A stretch of 55,931 nucleotides of DNA from Coriobacteriaceae bacterium (GCA_902362275.1 CABIWB010000002.1:107194-163124); one strand, 5' to 3'. Shown: positions 40,303 to 49,601, counted from the first letter of the stretch. A program made the numbers and translations. The notes: generated from the sequence alone by a model not told the origin.

Positions 40303-41951
40303 TGAAGGCGATCTGGCTTGCGTGCTGCGCGTGCGGCGATTACGGGCTGTTGCAGCGGGAAGTCGAGGGCCGTGATGCGGATGCACAGGTGCTTCGCGTC
40401 GGTGACCTGGACGGGCTGGTTTCCATGGCGCGGGCGTTTCCGTCGCGCCGCGGGGCTGCCATCATCGCGGCGTCTCTGTTTGATACCGAAGATGTGCGCA
40501 AGACTGTTGCGCGCCTGACGGCCGAAGGCCGCGTGAGTCGCGTGGTCGTGTTGATAGAAGCGCTCGATCCGTCGGATATCGAGGGGCTGTTTCGCGCGGG
40601 GGCGACCGAGGTCATCGCTGCGCACAGTATATGCGGCAACGGGCGTGCGGGCGAGGGAGCGGTTGATTCCGATCGGCGCATGACGATTGAGCCCGATGCT
40701 TTTGTTGATAGGGAACCCGGGGCGCCTCGCGCTACAAGAGGCCCGCGTGTTGATGATTGTGGAAAAGCGGAAGCCGAGCATGGTCGGCGCCCCCGGAACC
40801 CCCTTGTATACGATGATGCTGGAGGGCCGGCGCAACATGCTGGCGACTCCCCGGCTGTAGATATGGGATACGTGCACGGCGTGAATCTGGCGGATGAACT
40901 CGACGAAGTTGAGGGCTTTGCCGGGTGCGGCGAGTTGCCGCTGATGCAGCATGAGCAGATTGCACAGAACGAACCTGCCTCGCAGACCGAACAAGCTGCC
41001 ATGCCGGCTTGGACGCAGCGTGTAGTTGCGGCGGGGGAGACGGGGACGCTGCCACCGACGCCCGTCCCGCCGCCTCCGATGCCGCCGGCAGACACTGCCG
41101 CTCCGCCGCATCGAGCTCCGGTCATCTGCGCCATTTCGGGTTCGGGCGGTTGCGGCAAGTCGACGATCGTTGCCACCATGGCACATACATCGTCGCTGTT
41201 GGGCTTGCGTGCCGCCGTGCTCGACCTGGACCTGATGTTTGGAAACCTTTACGACTTGTTAGGCGTCGATGCTCCGCGCGATATGGCGGCACTTATCGAG
41301 CCATCGGCGACGGGCGCGCTTGCCGAGCCGGATATCGTAGCTGTTTCGATGCGCGTGGCGCCGGGCGTTACGCTCTGGGGCCCCGTCGCGGCGCCCGAGC
41401 AAGCCGAGCTCATGGCACGTCCGGTGGAGCTACTGCTTGATGTTCTGCGTCGCGAATCCGACGTGGTCTTTATCGATACCTCGGTCTTTTGGGGCGACGC
41501 CGTGGCGGCTGCGGTGGCGGCGAGCGACCGTTGCCTGGTCGTTGGCGACGCGGCGGTATCGTCCGCGACATCGGCATCGCGCGTCATTGAACTGGCAAGT
41601 CGAGTAGGTGTGCCGCGCACGCGCATGAGCGCCGTGTTCAACCGGTTCGGTGCGCGCGGGGCAGACGAGGACGTCGCCATGCGCTTTGAGATCGCCTGTG
41701 CGTTGAGTTCCAAGATTCGTATCGCCGATGGCGGGCAGGATCTCGCCGCGCTCATGGCGTTTGGGCGCGCTGACGAGGCAGTGGGGCAGACCAGCGCTTT
41801 TGCGACTAGCGTGCGCGAGGCCACGCGCGAGATGCTCGTGGAACTGGGGTGCGCCGTCGGCCCTTGGAGCGATATGGTCGCCGACCGTGCAACGCGCACC
41901 GAACGCCCGCGTATCCGCCTTCCCTGGTCGCGCGAGGGTGATCAGCGATGA
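40302..41951 (+). CDS. tadZ: TadZ/CpaE-like MinD-family ATPase
   Basis: A 549-residue protein. Residues 1-110 form a receiver-like domain (AAIIAASLF, VVVLIEALDPSDIEGLFRAG). A long, poorly conserved, Pro-rich linker follows (PPTPVPPPPMPP near residue 255). Then comes a MinD/ParA ATPase with the deviant Walker A SGSGGCGKST. The usual second Lys of the MinD signature is replaced by Gly, as in some TadZ proteins. TadZ places the pilus machine at the cell pole. The start ATG overlaps the cpaB TGA, with GGAGG 9 nt upstream. Confidence 0.87.
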   Translation: MKAIWLACCACGDYGLLQREVEGRDADAQVLRVGDLDGLVSMARAFPSRRGAAIIAASLFDTEDVRKTVARLTAEGRVSRVVVLIEALDPSDIEGLFRAGATEVIAAHSICGNGRAGEGAVDSDRRMTIEPDAFVDREPGAPRATRGPRVDDCGKAEAEHGRRPRNPLVYDDAGGPAQHAGDSPAVDMGYVHGVNLADELDEVEGFAGCGELPLMQHEQIAQNEPASQTEQAAMPAWTQRVVAAGETGTLPPTPVPPPPMPPADTAAPPHRAPVICAISGSGGCGKSTIVATMAHTSSLLGLRAAVLDLDLMFGNLYDLLGVDAPRDMAALIEPSATGALAEPDIVAVSMRVAPGVTLWGPVAAPEQAELMARPVELLLDVLRRESDVVFIDTSVFWGDAVAAAVAASDRCLVVGDAAVSSATSASRVIELASRVGVPRTRMSAVFNRFGARGADEDVAMRFEIACALSSKIRIADGGQDLAALMAFGRADEAVGQTSAFATSVREATREMLVELGCAVGPWSDMVADRATRTERPRIRLPWSREGDQR

Positions 41952-43276
41952 GCCTGCAAACGAGGATTAAGGCTGCCGGCGCTGCAGCGGTGGCAGCGCC
42001 TGTAGATGCGGGGCGTCGCCGCGCGGTGAAACGACGCACCAAGCGCGCCGTGATGGACCGCATGGGTTACGACGAAGTGGCGCGTATCAGCGCCTATATC
42101 GACCCGGCACTTGCCCGCTCGGAATTGCGTCCTGCGGTGGAGGCGGCGCTCAATGTTGAGGAGCCGACCGATCTCGCGACGCCCGAACGCGAGACCATCA
42201 TCGACGAGATTTTGGATGACGTGGTGGGCTTGGGGCCGTTGCAGCCGCTCATCGAGGACGACACCGTTACCGAGATCATGATCAACGGCTGCCGCTCGGC
42301 TTTCTTTGAACGCGGCGGCGTCTTGTACCCCATCGAGCATGCGTTCGAGGATGATGAGCAGATCCGTGTGCTTGTCGACCGCATCATCTCGCCACTTGGC
42401 CGCCGTATCGACGAGCGCAGCCCCATCGTCAACGCCCGCCTCAAAACGGGCTATCGCGTCAACGCGGTGATTCCGCCTGTGGCGATTGACGGACCGATTC
42501 TCACCATCCGAAAGTTCTCGGACCGCATTTGCTCGCTGGACGAACTCGTGGGGTTGGGATCGCTGCCGCTTTGGTATGCGCAGCTGCTGTCGTGCGCGGT
42601 GTCGCTGCGACAGGACCTGGCGGTTGCGGGAGGCACGGGATCTGGTAAGACCACCCTGCTCAACGCGTTGTCATGCGAGATTTCCACCGGCGAGCGTATC
42701 GTGACGATCGAGGACTCTGCCGAGCTCAAGTTTGCGCATCATCCGCACGTGGTGCGCCTAGAGGCGCGCGAGGCTTCAATTGAGGGTGAGGGCGCGGTGA
42801 CGATCCGCGACCTGGTAACTAATGCCCTGCGTATGCGCCCCGACCGCATCGTGGTGGGTGAGGTGCGCGGTGCCGAGTGCTGCGACATGTTGCAGGCCAT
42901 GAACACGGGCCACGACGGGTCGCTCACCACACTTCATGCGGGTTCAGAACAGGAGACCGTGGTGCGTCTGACGTTGCTTGCACGTTATGGCATCGATCTG
43001 CCGAGCGAGCTCATCGAGGAGCAGATTGCCATGGCGCTCGACGGCATCGTGATGTCCGAGCGCCACGCCGATGGCAGGCGTTTCGTCTCCTCGTATTCGG
43101 GGGTGCGTCGCGCCGCGTCGGGCGGCGTAGAGCTCGAGCGCTATGTGACGTTCGATGCCGTCGAGCGCACCTGGACGCTTGACCGCGAGCCGCCGTTTAT
43201 CGCAGAAGGCCTGCGGTTGGGGACGCTCACACAAGAGGAGGTGGACGAATGGAGATCACTGTGCCCCTCGTCGTAG
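41948..43276 (+). CDS. tadA: TadA/CpaF secretion ATPase
   Basis: A 442-residue hexameric ATPase driving Flp pilus assembly. The N-terminal domain ([15 protein letters not shown]) is followed by Walker [10 protein letters not shown], the Asp box ([12 protein letters not shown]), Walker B region VGEVRGAEC and the His box ([15 protein letters not shown]). The gene overlaps tadZ by 4 nt and tadB by 28 nt, indicating coupled translation. Confidence 0.95.
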   Translation: MSLQTRIKAAGAAAVAAPVDAGRRRAVKRRTKRAVMDRMGYDEVARISAYIDPALARSELRPAVEAALNVEEPTDLATPERETIIDEILDDVVGLGPLQPLIEDDTVTEIMINGCRSAFFERGGVLYPIEHAFEDDEQIRVLVDRIISPLGRRIDERSPIVNARLKTGYRVNAVIPPVAIDGPILTIRKFSDRICSLDELVGLGSLPLWYAQLLSCAVSLRQDLAVAGGTGSGKTTLLNALSCEISTGERIVTIEDSAELKFAHHPHVVRLEAREASIEGEGAVTIRDLVTNALRMRPDRIVVGEVRGAECCDMLQAMNTGHDGSLTTLHAGSEQETVVRLTLLARYGIDLPSELIEEQIAMALDGIVMSERHADGRRFVSSYSGVRRAASGGVELERYVTFDAVERTWTLDREPPFIAEGLRLGTLTQEEVDEWRSLCPSS

Positions 43277-44175
43277 GGGGCTTGGCAGGGCTTTCTGTCG
43301 CGACGGCGTGCGGGGCGGAACCTCGTGTGCCGCAGGTACCGCCGGCGGAGCCGGCACGTCAGGCGCTCGAGACGGTGGCAGAGAAGCTGCCGCGTGAGCT
43401 GGTGGAAAACGATCTGCTGAAAAAGATCGCCCGTTCGTGGGCATCGCTGGCTTCGGCGCATCGCCTTGGCCTCGTGATCGAAGATGCTTCGGGGCGTTTG
43501 GCGTTTCTGCTGCTATCGAGCGGTGTCTGCTGCGTTTTGCTAACGATGGTGTCGTTATCGCCCCTCGGATTTGCCTTGGGACTTGTTGCTCCGATTGCCG
43601 TTGGCGCCGCTTGGGACGGCTTTGAGAGCCGGCGCGAGCAACACGATGCAGAAGAGGCCATGCCCGAGGCGTTTACCGCACTTTCCATGTCGCTTGCCTC
43701 GGGACATTCGCTGGCCCAGGGCATGCGCTTTGTGGGCGCTCATGCGCAAGAGCCAGTGCATACCGAGTTTTTGCGGGTGGCGGCGGCGATCGATTGCGGC
43801 ATCTCGGCGACCGACGCACTCGATGACTTGCTCGTGCGCATCGACGTCCCCGGTCTTTCGCTTGTGACCTTGGCGCTTAAGGTGTCTCAGCGCACCGGCG
43901 CTCCGCTTGCCGACTTGCTGTCCGAGGCGTCGAGCATGGTGGGGGAGCGCATTGAGCTCAAGCGCCGCCTGGATGTTAAGACGTCGCAGGCTCGCATGTC
44001 TGCGCATATGGTCGCGGCGATGCCGGCGGGCATGTGCGCGGTGTTGGCGCTGCTTTCGGCAGATTTTCGTCGCGGTCTTGCGACGCCTGCCGGCGCGGGC
44101 GCTGTGGTGCTGGGTCTTGCCCTCAACGCCGTTGCCCTGGTGGTTATCCGGCGCATTATGCGGGTGGAGCTATGA
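43249..44175 (+). CDS. tadB: TadB-like inner-membrane platform protein
   Basis: A 308-residue protein of the type II secretion F family. A pair of helices lies near residues 85-120 (LAFLLLSSGVCCVLLTMVSL and on), the T2SF domain follows (EAMPEAFTALSMSLASGHSL, then TGAPLADLLSEASSMVGER), and two helices end the protein. It forms the membrane platform with TadC. AGGAGG precedes the ATG inside the end of tadA. Confidence 0.88.
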   Translation: MEITVPLVVGGLAGLSVATACGAEPRVPQVPPAEPARQALETVAEKLPRELVENDLLKKIARSWASLASAHRLGLVIEDASGRLAFLLLSSGVCCVLLTMVSLSPLGFALGLVAPIAVGAAWDGFESRREQHDAEEAMPEAFTALSMSLASGHSLAQGMRFVGAHAQEPVHTEFLRVAAAIDCGISATDALDDLLVRIDVPGLSLVTLALKVSQRTGAPLADLLSEASSMVGERIELKRRLDVKTSQARMSAHMVAAMPAGMCAVLALLSADFRRGLATPAGAGAVVLGLALNAVALVVIRRIMRVEL

Positions 44176-44813
44176 GCGCCCCGGTTGCAGTTGCGGCTTG
44201 CCTGTGCGCCCTGAGCGTATTTGTCGCGACGGGTTTGGATCGGGCGGATGCACGCAAGATCGCAGGGGCCTGCAAGCGCGAGGCGATGCTGGTCGCTGCC
44301 GCGGGTCGCTCGGTGGTCGATGCTCTGATCGCGCGAGTGAAGGGCGCGGTTGGAGCGAGCGGCCCGGCGCGAGTGTCGCTCGGCGAAGTGTCCGAGATGA
44401 TCGATGTTGTTCGCTTGGGTCTTTCGGCCGGTCTTTCGTTTGATGCGGCGCTTGAGATTTTCTGCGCCAACCGCCGGTCAGTGCTGGCTCTTCGCCTTGA
44501 GCGAGCCTGCATGGCATGGCAGGTGGGCGTGGGCACGCGTGAGGACGAGTTGTTGGCCGCCGCGCGCGACCTGGACGTGCGAGCGCTCGAGACCTTTGCC
44601 ATCACGGTGGGGCAGGCGCTCGTCCTGGGTGCCCCACTTGCCGAGACGCTGGCCGCTCAAAGTCGCGAGATCCGTGCGGCTCATCGCGCCGCGGTCGAGC
44701 GCGAGATCGAGCGTGCGCCCGTCAAGCTGCTGATTCCCACCGGCACGCTCATCTTGCCGGCGTTGCTTCTGTCCATATTGGGCCCGCTGCTGGGAGCAGG
44801 CGGGATGATGTAG
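44172..44813 (+). CDS. tadC: TadC-like inner-membrane platform protein
   Basis: A 213-residue T2SF-domain protein: a short N-terminal hydrophobic segment, the core SEMIDVVRLGLSAGLSFDAA and APLAETLAAQSREIRAAHR, and a C-terminal helix (LLIPTGTLILPALLLSILGP). It is shorter than typical TadC proteins (about 280-300 residues), mostly through a shortened N-terminal half. The ATG overlaps the tadB TGA (ATGA). Confidence 0.85.
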   Translation: MSAPVAVAACLCALSVFVATGLDRADARKIAGACKREAMLVAAAGRSVVDALIARVKGAVGASGPARVSLGEVSEMIDVVRLGLSAGLSFDAALEIFCANRRSVLALRLERACMAWQVGVGTREDELLAAARDLDVRALETFAITVGQALVLGAPLAETLAAQSREIRAAHRAAVEREIERAPVKLLIPTGTLILPALLLSILGPLLGAGGMM

Positions 44814-44823
44814 GGAGGAATAC

Positions 44824-45057
44824 ATGAACACGATGACTGACGCTGCTGGCAAGGTCCAGGGCTGGGCGTTTTGCCGGGCGGCACATGTTCGTCAGTGCGC
44901 CAAGGAGCTATTGCAGGAGGAGAGCGCACAGGGTACCACCGAGTATGCCATCTTGGTCGGCGTGCTCGTGGTGATCGCGATTATCGCCATCGTCGCATTT
45001 AAGGGCAAGGTCCAAGATCTATGGAACGCTATCAGCGAGGGCATCAACAGCCTGTAG
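44824..45057 (+). CDS. flp: Flp-type pilin
   Basis: A 77-residue prepilin: a 36-residue leader, then AQGTTEYAIL followed by a 20-residue hydrophobic helix (VGVLVVIAIIAIVAFKG) and a short tail, as in Flp pilins. Counting Glu as +5, the cleavage falls between Ala and Gln. The leader is longer than in most Flp proteins. GGAGG precedes the ATG. This is the likely major pilus subunit. Confidence 0.9.
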   Translation: MNTMTDAAGKVQGWAFCRAAHVRQCAKELLQEESAQGTTEYAILVGVLVVIAIIAIVAFKGKVQDLWNAISEGINSL

Positions 45058-45584
45058 AGGGCGAGCGCCCCATCGGGGTGCTGCTGGTGTTTGCTTGCCT
45101 GACCGTGGCGATAGCGGCGGTGCTTTGGGGGCTTAACGCCGCGCGGCAGCAGCGTCCTGGGATCGCCTCCAATTCGGGCTCAGATTCGGCGGTGGCGTCT
45201 CAAAATGATGAGATGCGAGATACGGACGATTCGGATGTCGCTGTCACGGCGCAAACCTTTCTGCGGACGCTCGACAAGCGGTCTGGCACTGCGACGGATT
45301 CGCCTGAGGGCAACGCGATTGCGGTCCGGCTTGCATGGTCCGAGGACCGACCGATGACCGAGGCAGCGGCGGATATGTTACGCGCCTACTGCGAGGTGCC
45401 AACGGCCCAGCTCGCCCTGAGCGGCTATCTCGATATTAAGGGCAACGTATGGGGCGCCATCGTGCGCGATGGACGTGGCTGGGTCGATATGGTGACGGTT
45501 GCTGCGGATGCCGGCGATGCCTCGTGCCGCCTGCGCGTGATCCGCCTGAGCCCGCAGGCATCGAACTCAAAGGAGGGATCGTGA
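45021..45584 (+). CDS. Single-span membrane protein of the Tad operon
   Basis: A 187-residue protein with one helix near residues 18-40 (IGVLLVFACLTVAIAAVLWG) and an extracytoplasmic Ser/Asp-rich linker, then a small domain with two Cys (AYCEVP and SCRLRV). Not recognised. The ATG at 45021 overlaps flp by 37 nt and has only a weak AAGG; GTG 45078 would begin right at the helix. Position within the overlapping operon implies a role in pilus assembly or pilin processing. Confidence 0.6.
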   Translation: MERYQRGHQQPVEGERPIGVLLVFACLTVAIAAVLWGLNAARQQRPGIASNSGSDSAVASQNDEMRDTDDSDVAVTAQTFLRTLDKRSGTATDSPEGNAIAVRLAWSEDRPMTEAAADMLRAYCEVPTAQLALSGYLDIKGNVWGAIVRDGRGWVDMVTVAADAGDASCRLRVIRLSPQASNSKEGS

Positions 45585-45585
45585 A

Positions 45586-45804
45586 ATGCATGGCGTTCTG
45601 CGTGAAGAGGTTGCCCAAGCGACTGTGGAATACGCCATTGTCACGGTGGCGCTGTTATCGATCGTGCTGGCGATCGCGGGGCTTTGGCGTGCTGGCACCG
45701 ATGGGCGCTTGGCGGCGCTGGTTGAGCGGGCGGCATCCCATGGCGTTGCCTCGATGTCGGTTATCGACGCCGCTGCGGGCGCTAAGGACATCGCGTTGTA
45801 TTGA
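45586..45804 (+). CDS. Short TadE-like pseudopilin
   Basis: A 72-residue protein: an 11-residue leader, AQATVEYAIV, one hydrophobic helix and a short tail. The leader and E+5 pattern match the neighbouring Flp pilin and TadE proteins. AGGAGGGATC lies 5 nt before the ATG. It may be a minor pilin. Confidence 0.75.
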   Translation: MHGVLREEVAQATVEYAIVTVALLSIVLAIAGLWRAGTDGRLAALVERAASHGVASMSVIDAAAGAKDIALY

Positions 45805-46276
45805 TATCGCGCGCGAGGACCGGGCGCAGTCTACGGTCGAGGCCGCTTTTTTGCTGCCGACGTTTCTGACGCTCATCCTTCTCGCACTGCAACCGGTGTG
45901 CCTGCTCTATACGCGCGCGGTCATGGAGTCTGCCGCCGCCGAGACCGCGCGGCTCATGACCACGACGACGGCGGAGGACGACGATCTTAAGGAGTTCACC
46001 CGCCGCCGGCTTGCCGCAGTGCCCAACGTTTCGATCTTTCATGCCGGCGGGCCGTTGTCGTGGGATATCGAGCTTGGCCGGGCCGGTGCGGGTGGCGTCT
46101 CGTCCGTGTCCGTTTCCGGCGAGGTCAAGCCGTTGCCTGTGATCGGTGCGTTTGCGCAGGCTATGGGTGGTACCGCCGAGGGCGGCTACGTTGAGCTCAA
46201 GGTCGATGTCTCGTATCAATCGCGTCCCGAATGGCTGGAGGGAGATTATGATTCGTGGATTGCTGCATGGGATTAA
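45740..46276 (+). CDS. tadE: TadE-like minor pilin
   Basis: The recognisable protein starts around 45800 with IDIAREDRAQSTVEAAFLLP, the TadE hallmark of a short leader, AQSTVE and a hydrophobic helix, followed by about 125 extracellular residues. No ordinary start codon stands at the expected place. ATG 45740 is the nearest in frame but overlaps the previous gene by 65 nt and adds an odd leader. ATT 45800 overlaps the upstream TGA (ATTGA) and would give the natural length. The start is therefore uncertain. The gene overlaps tadG by 29 nt. Confidence 0.75.
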   Translation: MALPRCRLSTPLRALRTSRCIDIAREDRAQSTVEAAFLLPTFLTLILLALQPVCLLYTRAVMESAAAETARLMTTTTAEDDDLKEFTRRRLAAVPNVSIFHAGGPLSWDIELGRAGAGGVSSVSVSGEVKPLPVIGAFAQAMGGTAEGGYVELKVDVSYQSRPEWLEGDYDSWIAAWD

Positions 46277-48401
46277 GCGCTTCTGGTCTAGACGCGTTTT
46301 GACACGCCGTCCGAGCTGCCATCGCAAACGAGGCGGCTTTATGGGTCGAGCCGGTATCGACCTGTTTATCGAAGACGGTGCCTACACCACGCTTTCCTCT
46401 GCCGTGGTCATCCTAGCGGTGCTCACGTTGTTGTTTTCGTCGACCGCGGCGATATGGAGCATGTCGCGCGCGGGGGATACCCAGGTGGCGGCCGATAGCG
46501 GCGCGCTGGCGGGTGCCAACGTAGTGTCGTCCTATCACACGGCTGCCACGGTGGTTGATGCGAGCATCTTGAGTCTGGGGCTGGCGGGGTTTGCCACGAT
46601 CGGGACGGGTCTGGTCGCCATCCTCATTCCGGGTGCCGAGCCGGTTGCCGGCAATATGGTCGACACCGGGATCGAGATCATTAAAACGCGCAACAAGTTT
46701 GCCAAAAGCGCATCAGAAGGCTTACAGAAAATCGAGACGGCTCTGCCGTATCTGATCGCCGCGCGTGCCACGCAGGCGGTGTCGGCGCAGGATACCGATA
46801 GTGTGACCTATACCGGTACGGCGCTTGCCGTGCCCAGGGCATCCGAGTCTGACTTCGCTGCGCTCAAAGGATCAGAGATCTCGATCGATACCATTAAAGA
46901 CACATCAGATGATTTAGAGTGTGCGGCCGAGGAGCTGCGGAAGGCTTCTGAGGACACGGCGAAGGCTAAAGAGCGTGCTTGGCTGGCGGATTGTGGTGGG
47001 TCTGACAAGGGCTCGGTCGGCAGCTGTTCTTGCATGTGGGAGCGTGCGAAAAGCCTAACGGATCTCTCCGGTGTTCAAAATCCGCATTACTCATCGAGCG
47101 TTACGTGGGAGCCCCAAGTTGCCCTTGATCGCGCGAAGGACTACTACCATTGGCGTCTGACAAATGAGAAGCCCCACGGCTCGAGTGTCGAGATGAAGGC
47201 AGAGTCTGCGGCGCGTAAGGCGTTTTATACCTATGCGAGCGCGGAGGTCGATCGGGCACATATAACCGAGAACGGAGACAGGGTTTCCTCCTATATTCCG
47301 CTGCTGCCGCGCAACTCTGATGAGGTTCGGGCGACGGAACTCTATACCGATGCGGTGTGGCCGACGAGCGTGAACGATGACAAGGCGTATCTGCATTACG
47401 GGACGACCTGCCCTAACTATAAGAAAGGGACGCCGAACGGATTTGCTTCGGTTGCCGATTACGATGGACAGGATAAATGCAGCAAATGCCATTTTGGCGT
47501 TTTGTCGCTTGGTGCTGTTGCGGCGCCTTCAACCTCTATCGAAAACGGCTTCGAATATCACTTCGACGAGTTCAAAAAGGCCTTGGAGGAATACGTCAAA
47601 TGTCGGAACAAAGAGCTTGAGCTCATGCGTCAGACCGAGGATGAGGCCAACCGTGCAGGCAATGCGTTTGACCAGGCCATTAAAGCGCTTTCGGGTGAGC
47701 GTCCGCGTATCGCGCCGCCCGGTCGCAACGGCGTGGTTGCCTTTGCGGTTTCGGGTGCCATCTCGAGCCCCGATGAGCTCAACTCTTCGTTTAACACGGC
47801 AATCAGGCTTGGCGATCGCGGTGCCATCTCTGCCGCGGTGCTGGCGCCCGATGAGGCGACGGCGCAAAACAACGTGCTTTCGCGATTTTTCTCGACATTG
47901 AAGGAACGCTCGGGCGGCGTTGCCGACGTGCTCGACGGCGTCATGGATGTTTGGGGACGGCTGCTCGTAGGATACGGTGATATCCAAGGTTCGGCCGACG
48001 AACTTATGGACGAGATGATTAAAGGCCGAGGAGGGAGCAGCGGCGCGTTGGGTTCCATCGCATCGTGGCTCGGCGATACCGTTTCGGCGTCCATGGCGGC
48101 GTTGGGTCTGGAACCGTGCGACTTGCGCCTGCGAAAGCCGGTGCTGACCGATTCCGCCAACGTCATTAAGAGTCCGGGGTCTGACATTGCTGGTCTCTCT
48201 CAAGCGCAAGACAAGCTGCGAAGTATTCCGTTGGGCGTGACCGATCCCAAGGCGCTTTGCGAGGCGTTGGAATATCAAGTCGAACGCACCATTAGCGGTA
48301 CGGTGTTCACGCTTGCGGAGATTCCTCTGCCCGGCGGCGGCTCCGTCCCACTCACCGTCGATGTCGCCACGCTGGTTGGCGCTCTGGGCGGTGGGTCGTA
48401 A
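46248..48401 (+). CDS. tadG: TadG-like large pilus-associated protein
   Basis: A 717-residue protein with an N-terminal helix (LSSAVVILAVLTLLFSSTAA) followed by the Tad-like sequence GDTQVAADSGALAGANVVSS. The rest is predicted outside the cell and is helical, with Cys groups DCGG...SCSCMW (near residue 245) and CPNYKKG...DKCSKCHFG (near residues 390-420). CSKCH has the form of a CxxCH haem-c motif but is more likely a metal or disulfide site. No von Willebrand A domain is seen. GGAGGGAG precedes the ATG. Confidence 0.75.
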   Translation: MIRGLLHGIKRFWSRRVLTRRPSCHRKRGGFMGRAGIDLFIEDGAYTTLSSAVVILAVLTLLFSSTAAIWSMSRAGDTQVAADSGALAGANVVSSYHTAATVVDASILSLGLAGFATIGTGLVAILIPGAEPVAGNMVDTGIEIIKTRNKFAKSASEGLQKIETALPYLIAARATQAVSAQDTDSVTYTGTALAVPRASESDFAALKGSEISIDTIKDTSDDLECAAEELRKASEDTAKAKERAWLADCGGSDKGSVGSCSCMWERAKSLTDLSGVQNPHYSSSVTWEPQVALDRAKDYYHWRLTNEKPHGSSVEMKAESAARKAFYTYASAEVDRAHITENGDRVSSYIPLLPRNSDEVRATELYTDAVWPTSVNDDKAYLHYGTTCPNYKKGTPNGFASVADYDGQDKCSKCHFGVLSLGAVAAPSTSIENGFEYHFDEFKKALEEYVKCRNKELELMRQTEDEANRAGNAFDQAIKALSGERPRIAPPGRNGVVAFAVSGAISSPDELNSSFNTAIRLGDRGAISAAVLAPDEATAQNNVLSRFFSTLKERSGGVADVLDGVMDVWGRLLVGYGDIQGSADELMDEMIKGRGGSSGALGSIASWLGDTVSASMAALGLEPCDLRLRKPVLTDSANVIKSPGSDIAGLSQAQDKLRSIPLGVTDPKALCEALEYQVERTISGTVFTLAEIPLPGGGSVPLTVDVATLVGALGGGS

Positions 48402-48877
48402 TGAGTATCCGCATGCGTCTGCGCGAGGAGCGCGCCCAAGCGACGGTGGAGATGGCAGTGGTTACGCCCGTTTTGCTGGTGCTGGCACTCATCGTGTACA
48501 ACGTCATGATCTTTGCCAGCGCTGTCGCGCGCTTCGACCGCGTGGTACCCGACATCGTGTTGGCGCACGCCGTGGCGTCGGAGGGGGAGGGCGACGAAAG
48601 CTCTGCCGATGCCTCGGCGACGGTTCAGACTCAAATTCTGAATGCCATGGAAGGCTATGACTTGCGGATCGAAGTGTCGAGCGAGCAAGGCGCGGAGGCA
48701 TCGGATGGTGGCCTGCTCTCCCTATCCGGTACGTTTAGGACCTACACCTGCACCATGCACTATGAGCCGTGGCCGACTTCTCTCAGCATCGCTGGCGTTT
48801 CGCTGGGGGCGCCGACAGCGTTGTCGCACGAGCGCGCGGTGACGGTCGATCCATGGCGTCCGGGGGTGGTCATGTGA
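48401..48877 (+). CDS. TadE/TadF-like minor pilin
   Basis: A 158-residue protein: a short leader (MSIRMRLREER), AQATVEMAVV, one helix (VLLVLALIVYNVMIFAS) and about 115 extracellular residues with one Cys. It is the fourth protein in the operon with the AQxTxE processing pattern. It overlaps the tadG stop by 1 nt (TAATG). Confidence 0.82.
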   Translation: MSIRMRLREERAQATVEMAVVTPVLLVLALIVYNVMIFASAVARFDRVVPDIVLAHAVASEGEGDESSADASATVQTQILNAMEGYDLRIEVSSEQGAEASDGGLLSLSGTFRTYTCTMHYEPWPTSLSIAGVSLGAPTALSHERAVTVDPWRPGVVM

Positions 48878-49233
48878 CCGCGGTCTCGTCCTACATCGCC
48901 TACGCGCGGGCACTCAACAGGCTGGGTTGGACGCCGGCCGAGTTTGCGGTGGCGGAGTCGTCTGTCGTGCGCCTGCGCGGCATGCTGGGACGGCGTCCGG
49001 TTGCCGCCAACGGCCTGCCGCTCGTCATGGCGTTTCCACGCTGCTCTTCGGTCCATACGTGTTTTATGGCCTATCCCATCGACATCGCCTTCATCGATGC
49101 GCGCGGCTATGTCCTCGTATGCTACGAAAACGTACGTCCCTGGCGTATGTGCTCCTGCCCCGTCGCCTGGGCCGTACTAGAGCGTCCCTCAATCATTGTT
49201 TCGACCCCTGCTCTCCAACGCGTGCCGGCTTAA
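48874..49233 (+). CDS. DUF192-family protein of the Tad operon
   Basis: A 119-residue protein with the DUF192 pattern: RLRGMLGRRP, LPLVMAFPRC, VHTCFMAYPIDIAFIDARGY and the closing AVLE. DUF192 proteins are small beta-barrel proteins, often near type IV-like pilus genes, with no settled function. It has four Cys not usual in the family. I start at GTG 48874, which overlaps the previous TGA and has GGGGGTGG 4 nt upstream; ATG 48853 is possible. It is the last gene of the Tad operon. Confidence 0.75.
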   Translation: MTAVSSYIAYARALNRLGWTPAEFAVAESSVVRLRGMLGRRPVAANGLPLVMAFPRCSSVHTCFMAYPIDIAFIDARGYVLVCYENVRPWRMCSCPVAWAVLERPSIIVSTPALQRVPA

Positions 49234-49313
49234 GAATTAGCGACAGCTGACTTCCGTCATACGAAATTGGGTAAGTTTGGCAGGAGATTGAACAGGTTCG
49301 GCAAAGGGGGTCG

Positions 49314-49601
49314 ATGATGGGCAAGGCGTATGCGACCGCTAATGGTCAGGTTGTAACGGATGAAATGATTGACGCGTGGTGCGAGTCGTACGAGCGCGGA
49401 GAGTTTCCGGATGGCGAACACACCGTTGGTGGAATCGTGCATGGACGGCCCCCACTCTCAGGTGAGGGGACGGCAACGCTGTCGGTCAAGATTCCTCTGG
49501 GAATGAAGGAGGCCATTCGTCGACTGGCGGCTGCCGAGGGGATGACGCCAAGTGAGTTTGCCCGTGCGGCTCTGAGTGAAAAACTTCTTGCTGTCGGCTG
49601 A
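49314..49601 (+). CDS. Ribbon-helix-helix (CopG-like) protein
   Basis: A 95-residue protein. The C-terminal half (LSVKIPLGMKEAIRRLAAAE, then GMTPSEFARAAL) is a ribbon-helix-helix DNA-binding fold; the N-terminal half is acidic and not recognised (VTDEMIDAWCESYERGEFPD). Such proteins are usually antitoxins, but no toxin gene is adjacent. AAAGGGGG lies 3 nt before the first of two adjacent ATG codons. Confidence 0.7.
   Translation: MMGKAYATANGQVVTDEMIDAWCESYERGEFPDGEHTVGGIVHGRPPLSGEGTATLSVKIPLGMKEAIRRLAAAEGMTPSEFARAALSEKLLAVG

Noticed and set aside
47480..47500. TadG-like protein as a c-type cytochrome
   Set aside because: Only one CxxCH is present, with other Cys nearby that better suit a metal or disulfide site, and no cytochrome maturation genes are visible.
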